Shown piece after piece: positions 59,047-64,000 of a stretch of DNA of 64,000 nt. Each line of letters begins with the position of its first letter. The stretch's first letter is position 1. The translations under genes were made by a program, and so were the position numbers. Source of the stretch: Leptofilum sp041987425 (GTDB lineage Bacteria > Chloroflexota > Anaerolineae > Promineifilales > Promineifilaceae); contig JBHIWP010000002.1 in the NCBI GenBank assembly GCA_041987425.1, positions 1-64,000 on the forward strand, written 5' to 3'. A model generated the notes under the pieces. That model was not told where the DNA came from. It saw only the letters and a list, made by a program, of their open reading frames with translations, and made no database searches.

Positions 59047-59373
59047 TTAATCTCCAATCTCCAATTGCCTATGAAAACAGCTCATCTCCCCCGTGTGGCA
59101 GGCCGGTCCAGCAGGCTCCACCTGCAGCAGCAGGGTGTCGCCGTCGCAGTCTACGTGGATGTCCTTGACGCGCTGCACGTTGCCGGAGGTACCGCCCTTG
59201 TGCCACAGCTTCTGGCGGCTGCGGCTCCAAAAGTGGGCCTCGCCCGTTTCCAGCGTCAGCCGTAATGCATCGGCGTTCATCCAGGCCACCATCAATATTT
59301 CGTGGGTGGTGTGATGTTGGAGAACGGCCGTAATCAGACCCTTCTCATCAAATTTTAGGCCGTTGAATAACAT
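59047..59373 (-). CDS. hisI: Phosphoribosyl-AMP cyclohydrolase
   Basis: 108 residues: ILMVAWMNADALRLTLETGEAHFWSRSRQKLWHKGGTSGNVQRVKDIHVDCDGDTLLLQVEPAGPACHTGEMSCF, with the zinc and magnesium residues (DCDxD, Cys). Its last codons and stop are formed by the TTGGAGATTGGAGATTAA heptamer repeat. Confidence 0.93.
   Translation of the reverse strand: MLFNGLKFDEKGLITAVLQHHTTHEILMVAWMNADALRLTLETGEAHFWSRSRQKLWHKGGTSGNVQRVKDIHVDCDGDTLLLQVEPAGPACHTGEMSCFHRQLEIGD
59049..59066. repeat. Heptamer repeat forming the hisI 3' end
   Basis: AATCTCC is repeated on the plus strand. On the coding strand it encodes LEIGD and the stop codon of hisI. Same unit as 587-604. Confidence 0.65.
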
Positions 59374-59411
59374 GCTTCACTTAGAAATTGTTTCTATTCC
59401 TTTAAATTATT

Positions 59412-59780
59412 TTATATGTTTGGTTGCTGATACCTTTGAATTTCTAAAACATCCCCATTTCGATCTGTCCACTTTTTTGGTTGCAGAGTAATATTTTCAA
59501 TCATTCCTGCTGCATACTGTGCCCAGTTGTAAAGTATGCCACCTTGCTTCTCAGCAAGCCAACCTTGTTGCCAAAATTCCTCGAAAAACTCTAAGAACTG
59601 TTGTGCATCAATGAGATATTCATCTTCGCCGTTATCATCTTGTAGACCACTAGAACATTCAAGAAATTGAAGCTCGATTAGGTGGGTAATTTTGTAGAAT
59701 AACTTTGCTCGCCCATTTGACATGCTGGCCGCGAAACGCTTATTTCCATCTTTTAACAAAGCTATAAATATTTTTCCCAT
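59412..59780 (-). CDS. Unknown protein within the his operon
   Basis: 122 residues (ALLKDGNKRFAASMSNGRAKLFYKITHLIELQFLECSSGLQ ... GWLAEKQGGILYNWAQYAAGMIENITLQP). Not a histidine enzyme. No family recognised. Confidence 0.6.
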   Translation of the reverse strand: MGKIFIALLKDGNKRFAASMSNGRAKLFYKITHLIELQFLECSSGLQDDNGEDEYLIDAQQFLEFFEEFWQQGWLAEKQGGILYNWAQYAAGMIENITLQPKKWTDRNGDVLEIQRYQQPNI

Positions 59781-59810
59781 GATTTAATATCGACTAGTTT
59801 CCATATTTAG

Positions 59811-60638
59811 CTATTGTCTAACTGGGATATTTTGCAGCGCCAGGTAATCCTTCACTTCGGCGATGGTGAGCTGTTTGTAGTGAAACAGCGAAGCGGCGAG
59901 AGCCGCATCCGCGCCGCCTTCCGTCAATGCCTGGGCAAAGTGGTGCAGCGTGCCAGCACCGCCGGAGGCAATGACGGGGATGTTGACCGCGTCGGCAATG
60001 GCACGAGTGAGTTCGATGTCATAGCCTTCTTGCGTGCCGTCCCCGTCCATGCTGGTGAGCAAAATCTCGCCCGCGCCGCGCCGCTCGGCCTCCTTGGCCC
60101 ATTCGACAGCGTCCAGCCCGGTGGGGGTGCGGCCGCCGCTGACGTACACTTCCCAATGGTTAATGGTTAATGGTAAATTGTTAATGCTTAATTGCTGTTC
60201 ATTCAACTGATCACTGCTTACCGAAGCCCGCTCACCAACCCGTCGCGCGTCAATTGCCACCACCACCGCCTGGCTGCCAAAGGCTTCGGCGCCCTGGCTG
60301 ATGATCTCCGGGTTGCGCACGGCCGCAGAGTTGATGCTGATCTTGTCTGCCCCGGCGCGCAAAATGCCGCGCATGTCTTCCACCGTGCGGATGCCGCCCC
60401 CGATGGTAAAGGGAATGAACACCTGCTCCGCCACGGCGCGCGCCAGCTCCATCACCGTGTTGCGCGCCTCATGGGTGGCCGTGATGTCTAGAAAAACCAG
60501 CTCATCGGCCCCGGCTTGATCATAAAGCCTGGCCTGCTCCACCGGATCGCCCGCGTCGCGCAGCTCAACAAAGTTGATGCCTTTGACCACACGGCCGTCT
60601 TTCACGTCTAAGCAGGGAATAATGCGTTTGGCTAACAT
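59811..60638 (-). CDS. hisF: Imidazole glycerol phosphate synthase, cyclase subunit
   Basis: 275 residues; a HisF barrel with MLAKRIIPCLDVKDGRVVKGINF (catalytic Asp11) and LLTSMDGDGTQEGYD (Asp of the second half). An insert of about 24 residues (ERASVSSDQLNEQQLSINN and on) interrupts the loop before HWEVYVSGGRTPTG; it is encoded by repeats at 60154-60220. Partner of HisH. Confidence 0.95.
   Translation of the reverse strand: MLAKRIIPCLDVKDGRVVKGINFVELRDAGDPVEQARLYDQAGADELVFLDITATHEARNTVMELARAVAEQVFIPFTIGGGIRTVEDMRGILRAGADKISINSAAVRNPEIISQGAEAFGSQAVVVAIDARRVGERASVSSDQLNEQQLSINNLPLTINHWEVYVSGGRTPTGLDAVEWAKEAERRGAGEILLTSMDGDGTQEGYDIELTRAIADAVNIPVIASGGAGTLHHFAQALTEGGADAALAASLFHYKQLTIAEVKDYLALQNIPVRQ
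60154..60220. repeat. GGTTAAT heptamers inside hisF
   Basis: AATGGTTAATGGTTAATGG and diverged copies lie in frame in hisF and encode a surface-loop insert. Confidence 0.7.
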
Positions 60639-60651
60639 AAAAGCTCTCTTG

Positions 60652-61392
60652 TCAGTCGGCGCGCACGGTATTGAACGCTTCTTGCAGGTCTAAACGGCCG
60701 TCATAAATGGCACGTCCGGTAATCACCCCAACCACACCATGTTCCGCCTGGGCGTGACAGCGGCGAATGTCTTCCATTGAGGCCACGCCCCCGGAAGCGA
60801 TGACCTGCAAGCCCGTCACCTGGCTCAGCTGCACCGTCGCCTGCACATCTACACCGCTTAACACGCCATCACGACCAATGTCGGTGTAGATAATGGTTTT
60901 GACCCCGCGCTCTTTCATATCCTTGCCCAGATCAACGGGATTCATGGCCGTATCGCGCTGCCAGCCTCTCGTCTTAACACGGCCGTTGCGCGCATCTATA
61001 CCCACCAATATTTTACTCTTGCCAAACTTTTCCACGGCTTTGCTAACCAGGTCTGGCTTTTCGATGGCCACCGTGCCCAAAATGACCCGGTTAGCGCCAG
61101 CGTCCAGGGCTCGCGCCACATCATCCAGGCTGCGGACGCCGCCGCCAAACTGCACCTTCACGTCTAGCTGGGCGATGGCAGGCAACGCAGCCCAGTTAGC
61201 TGCACTGGCTTCGTCCAGAGCGCCGTCCAGGTTGACCACGTGCAGCCACCTGGCTCCGGCGTCAACCCATTTTTGGGCCATTTTGACGGGATTATTGCCA
61301 AACACGGTTTCTTTTTCAGGATCGCCATGCTCCAGCCGCACGACACGGCCGTTGCGTAAATCAATAGCGGGGAATATCGTGAACTTACTCAA
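60652..61392 (-). CDS. hisA: ProFAR isomerase
   Basis: 246 residues: FTIFPAIDLRNGRVVRLEHGD (catalytic Asp), VKVQFGGGVRSLDDV, TIIYTDIGRDGVLSGVD (second Asp), VIASGGVASMEDI. Fourth step of histidine synthesis. Normal length. Confidence 0.95.
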   Translation of the reverse strand: MSKFTIFPAIDLRNGRVVRLEHGDPEKETVFGNNPVKMAQKWVDAGARWLHVVNLDGALDEASAANWAALPAIAQLDVKVQFGGGVRSLDDVARALDAGANRVILGTVAIEKPDLVSKAVEKFGKSKILVGIDARNGRVKTRGWQRDTAMNPVDLGKDMKERGVKTIIYTDIGRDGVLSGVDVQATVQLSQVTGLQVIASGGVASMEDIRRCHAQAEHGVVGVITGRAIYDGRLDLQEAFNTVRAD

Positions 61393-61409
61393 TGGTACCT
61401 CTTGGGATG

Positions 61410-61468
61410 AGGTAATTGTGTAATTAAGCGATTGGGTAATTACCCAGTTACTCAGTTACCCAATTACA
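61410..61468. repeat. GTAATT-type repeats between hisA and hisH
   Basis: Units of (G)GTAATTGTGTAATT type and the inverted AATTACCC ... CAATTACAC fill the gap and reach the hisH stop codon. Confidence 0.5.
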
Positions 61469-62135
61469 CTTTTTCTACAAAGTTTCTCAAAATCGTTAAA
61501 CCTACACTCTGGCTCTTTTCCGGGTGGAATTGCAGACCATAGATATTATCCTTAGCTACCACAGATGCAAAGGGAAAACCATAGTCAGTCCAGGCAAGAA
61601 CGGCCGTTGCATCGTCCGCATCGCAGTAGTAAGAATGGACAAAGTAAGCGTAGTCGCCCGTTTTTACGCCATTCAGCAGCGGATTGTCCCAGGCGGGTTC
61701 CAACTGGTTCCAGCCCATGTGGGGAACTTTTAAATGGTTAATGGTTAATTGTGAATGGTGAATGGTTAACGGATTGGCTTCATTACCCATTAGCCCTTTC
61801 TCTGGAAACCGCACCACCTTGCCCGCCAGTAAATCCAGGCCCTCGTGGACGCCCATTTCATGCCCTTCCGTGAACATGAGCTGCATTCCGACACAGATGC
61901 CCAAAAAAGGAACGCCGCGCTGCACGGCTTCGTGAATGGCTTCGGGCAGGTTGTGCCGTCGCAGGCCATCCATGCCAGAGCCAAAAGCGCCCACGCCGGG
62001 CAGCACCAGCTTGTCGGCACGGCGCACTACCTCCGCGTCGTCCGTCAGGTGCACCTCGGCCCCAATATACTCAAATGCCTTCTGCGCCGAGCGAATGTTG
62101 CTGGCGCCGTAGTCGATCATGGTGATTTTGGTCAT
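61464..62135 (-). CDS. hisH: Imidazole glycerol phosphate synthase, glutaminase subunit
   Basis: 223 residues: ITMIDYGASNIRSAQKAFEYIGA, nucleophile Cys in FLGICVGMQLMF, and the His-Glu pair in GLQFHPEKS. An insert of about 20 residues (LMGNEANPLTIHHSQLTINH) before KVPHMGWNQL is encoded by GGTTAAT-type repeats. Confidence 0.95.
   Translation of the reverse strand: MTKITMIDYGASNIRSAQKAFEYIGAEVHLTDDAEVVRRADKLVLPGVGAFGSGMDGLRRHNLPEAIHEAVQRGVPFLGICVGMQLMFTEGHEMGVHEGLDLLAGKVVRFPEKGLMGNEANPLTIHHSQLTINHLKVPHMGWNQLEPAWDNPLLNGVKTGDYAYFVHSYYCDADDATAVLAWTDYGFPFASVVAKDNIYGLQFHPEKSQSVGLTILRNFVEKV
61732..61772. repeat. GGTTAAT heptamers inside hisH
   Basis: AAATGGTTAATGGTTAATT and GTGAATGGTGAATGG lie in frame in hisH and encode PLTIHHSQLTINH. 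Confidence 0.7.
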
Positions 62136-62140
62136 ATTTT

Positions 62141-62226
62141 GGTAATCCGTTAGCGGTTATCGGTATTCAGTGAATCAGTATTCAGTGAGTCAGTTACTGA
62201 TTACCGACCACTGACCACTGGTTACT
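62141..62226. repeat. CAGTGAA/CAGTAAT repeats between hisH and hisB
   Basis: ATTCAGTGAATCAGTATTCAG and relatives, then CTGATTACCGACCACTGACC. The last part also occurs at 5935-5955. Confidence 0.6.
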
Positions 62227-62818
62227 CCGTCAGCGTTCCCTTCGTCGAAGCCACGTCCAGCCGTCGTGGGTCAATGGCTACGGCCGTTCTCAGCGCCCTG
62301 GCAAATGCCTTAAACAGGGCCTCGGCCTGATGGTGATCGTTACGGCCGTATTCAATGCGGGCGTGCAGGTTCATTCTGGCGTGAATGGCTACCGATTCAA
62401 AGAAGTGCTGCACTAGATCAGTGGGCATCTGGCCGATGGCTGGCGTGTGCCAGGTACCGTGGAAGACCGTGTACGGCCGTCCGCCCAAATCAATCGCCAC
62501 AAAGCCCAGCGCCTCGTCCATCGGCACGTAGGCATGCCCCACGCGGGTGATGCCCTTGCGGTCGCCTAAAGCACTGTTGATGGCTTGCCCGAAAACAATG
62601 CCTACGTCCTCAATGGTGTGGTGCGTGTCGATGTGCAGGTCGCCCGTGGCCACCACCGTGAGATCAAACAGTCCGTGGATGGAAACGGCCGTAAGCATAT
62701 GGTCAAAAAAGCCAACGGCCGTACTGATGTCGTGCTGCCCTCTGCCTTCCAAATTGATGGAGACAGAAATGTCTGTTTCGCTGGTTTGCCGATGAATGCT
62801 TGCTGTTCGTGTCATCAT
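62222..62818 (-). CDS. hisB: Imidazoleglycerol-phosphate dehydratase
   Basis: 198 residues, dehydratase domain only: VSINLEGRGQHDISTAVGFFDHMLTAVSIHG, DTHHTIEDVGIVFGQA, ARIEYGRNDHHQAEALFKAFARAL (the HHxxE manganese motifs). ATG 62818 or 62815 may be used. Confidence 0.95.
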   Translation of the reverse strand: MMTRTASIHRQTSETDISVSINLEGRGQHDISTAVGFFDHMLTAVSIHGLFDLTVVATGDLHIDTHHTIEDVGIVFGQAINSALGDRKGITRVGHAYVPMDEALGFVAIDLGGRPYTVFHGTWHTPAIGQMPTDLVQHFFESVAIHARMNLHARIEYGRNDHHQAEALFKAFARALRTAVAIDPRRLDVASTKGTLTE

Positions 62819-62835
62819 GAATCGTTTTGTTGAAG

Positions 62836-62937
62836 TTTATACAAAGGAACGAAGATAGAAAGGAACCAAGAGGATTAGCAACTAATTGATTATCTTACTT
62901 CTTTGTTTCTTCCGTCCCTTTGTCTCTTCGTCTAATT
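62836..62937. repeat. A/G-rich inverted repeat between hisB and hisC
   Basis: ACAAAGGAACGAAGATAGAAAGGAACCAAG on one side faces TTCTTTGTTTCTTCCGTCCC and CTTTGTCTCTTCG on the other, a long imperfect hairpin of the repeat type seen elsewhere in the host DNA. Confidence 0.5.
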
Positions 62938-62939
62938 AA

Positions 62940-64000
62940 TTACTGCTCTTCTAAACGACGCAGTTCGGCAAGCAACTGGTCTGTCTCCTCTGGCCGTCCG
63001 GCGCTGATGCGGATGCAGTTGTCTACGCCGGGCTTATTAAAGTAACGCACCAGAATGCCTTCTTTTTCCAGATCAAGTTTGAGTGCCTGCGCACTGCGGC
63101 CAATGACCCGGCATAATATAAAGTTTGAACGGCTGGGGAGTGGGTTCAGGTAGCTAATTGTACCCAATTTTGTAAAAAGGCGCTCTCTTTCTGCAACCAA
63201 AAGCTGCACTTTCTCATGCAGCCACGCCTGATCGGCCAGTGAGGCCAGCGCCGCCAGCGAAGCGGCGACGTTAATGTTGTACGGCTGCTTGATTTTCCAC
63301 AGGTGCGGCAGCAGCCATTCCGGGAACGCGCCGTACCCCACGCGCAGCCCGGCCAGCCCGGCCAGCTTGCTAAACGTCCGCAGCACCGCCAAATTGTCAT
63401 ATTCCAAGGTCCAGTGAATGCGGCTGGCTGAATTAAAACTGACCGTGGAGTTTTCCTCTTCTTTTTCTCTGCGTTCTCCGCGGTTCAAATCAAAATCGAC
63501 GTACGCTTCGTCAAGAACAACGAGGACGGGTAGTTGGAGCAAACGTCGTAGGTCGGCGTCATTGATGGTGCTGCCGTCCGGATTGTTGGGCGAGCAGATG
63601 AAGAGGACTTTGGCGGTGGGGTGCTTGGCTACGGCCGTTTCAATGGCGTCAACGTCCAGGCTGAAATCTTCTTTGCGCCACACCTGCACGTAACGGCCGC
63701 CGTTAACGGCCGTGCTGAACGGATACATGCCAAACGACGGTGGGCAATCTATCACCACGTCGTCTGGCGAGAGCACCACGCGCAGCACCAGGTCGATCAG
63801 CTCATCGGCGCCCATGCCCGCCAGCAGCCGCGCCTTGGGCATCTGCACATAGCTGCTGAGCGCATCGCGCAGTTCGTTGGATTCGGGGTCGGGGTAGATG
63901 TGGAAGAAACGGCCGTTGCGTAAAGCCTCCAAAGCCTTCGGCGACGGCCCATAAGGATTCTCGTTGGCGTCCAACTTCACAATTTCCTCCGGCGCCCGCC
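62940..64000 (-). CDS. hisC: Histidinol-phosphate aminotransferase, partial (5' end outside window)
   Basis: The frame stays open to the right edge (RAPEEIVKLDANENPYGPSP), so the true start is outside; GTG 63980 is internal. PLP lysine in VLRTFSKLAGLAGLRVGY, plus CSPNNPDGSTIN and VVLDEAYVDFD. An insert of about 27 residues (NRGERREKEEENSTVSFN and on) before DNLAVLRTFSK is encoded by a purine-rich repeat at about 63440-63485. Confidence 0.94.
   Translation of the reverse strand, partial: RAPEEIVKLDANENPYGPSPKALEALRNGRFFHIYPDPESNELRDALSSYVQMPKARLLAGMGADELIDLVLRVVLSPDDVVIDCPPSFGMYPFSTAVNGGRYVQVWRKEDFSLDVDAIETAVAKHPTAKVLFICSPNNPDGSTINDADLRRLLQLPVLVVLDEAYVDFDLNRGERREKEEENSTVSFNSASRIHWTLEYDNLAVLRTFSKLAGLAGLRVGYGAFPEWLLPHLWKIKQPYNINVAASLAALASLADQAWLHEKVQLLVAERERLFTKLGTISYLNPLPSRSNFILCRVIGRSAQALKLDLEKEGILVRYFNKPGVDNCIRISAGRPEETDQLLAELRRLEEQ

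Larger units (their letters stand above)
523..63916. repeat. Highly iterated palindrome ACGGCCGT, about 85 dispersed copies
   Basis: Reading through the window I marked about 85 exact copies of ACGGCCGT (first at 523, last at 63909), roughly one per 750 bases, where about one is expected by chance. About 50 lie in the prophage and 35 in host DNA, inside genes of all kinds and in all frames. The count is by eye, not machine-made. Confidence 0.8.

Overview
The window looks like a chromosome segment of a Chloroflexota bacterium (Anaerolineae-like) carrying one nearly complete siphovirus-type prophage. The taxonomic call is an inference from gene style: Ser/Thr kinases with TPR repeats, NarL/NarX-type signalling, a Cys-poor XdhD-like molybdenum hydroxylase, YLPIVL-type secreted proteins, and short heptamer repeats inside genes. 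A palindromic octamer, ACGGCCGT, recurs about 85 times by eye in both host and prophage DNA.

Host left part (1-6002): a partial XdhD-like molybdenum hydroxylase, a small Ser/Thr kinase, a response regulator with its GAF-GAF histidine kinase, a degenerate receiver protein, a CBS-pair protein, then a tRNA promoter, tRNA-Pro(TGG) and the 5' half of tRNA-Gly(TCC).

Prophage (about 6003-50906, 44.9 kb): it sits in the anticodon loop of tRNA-Gly(TCC) between 10-bp att cores and splits that gene. Just inside attL it carries a complete tRNA-Gly(TCC) that can replace the broken one. Next come candidate structured RNAs, a lipoprotein, a divergent repressor/early control region and a short rightward early operon (Zn-ribbon recombination-like protein, J-domain protein). 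From 37049 down to 10397 runs the leftward late operon: TerS, TerL, portal, MuF-like head protein, protease/scaffold, decoration protein, capsid, a five-gene glycan cassette with UDP-galactopyranose mutase, connectors, tail tube, frameshifted tail-assembly chaperone, tape measure, tail/baseplate proteins, a coiled-coil-EAD locus, holin, exported protein and a double-glycosidase endolysin. From 49559 down to 37190 are leftward replication and accessory genes: small membrane proteins, VRR-NUC nuclease, RHH repressor, Dam-like methyltransferase, PD-(D/E)xK-like protein, HTH replication initiator with internal iterons, DnaC-like loader, beta-class methyltransferase, HNH nucleases (one membrane-anchored) and a possible attenuator. 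A tyrosine recombinase (49863-50828) adjoins attR.

Host right part (50907-64000): the 3' half of tRNA-Gly, tRNA-Met(CAT), a PH-domain protein, a DUF2723-type membrane protein, a small membrane protein related to one in the prophage, a kinase-TPR protein facing a PPP-like phosphatase, and the histidine operon hisC(partial)-B-H-A-F-orf-I-E, where several genes carry in-frame repeat-derived inserts.

The items most worth a second look are the prophage that breaks and replaces a host tRNA, the phage coiled-coil/EAD locus joined by an A9 slippery run, the HIP-like octamer, and the phage glycan cassette.
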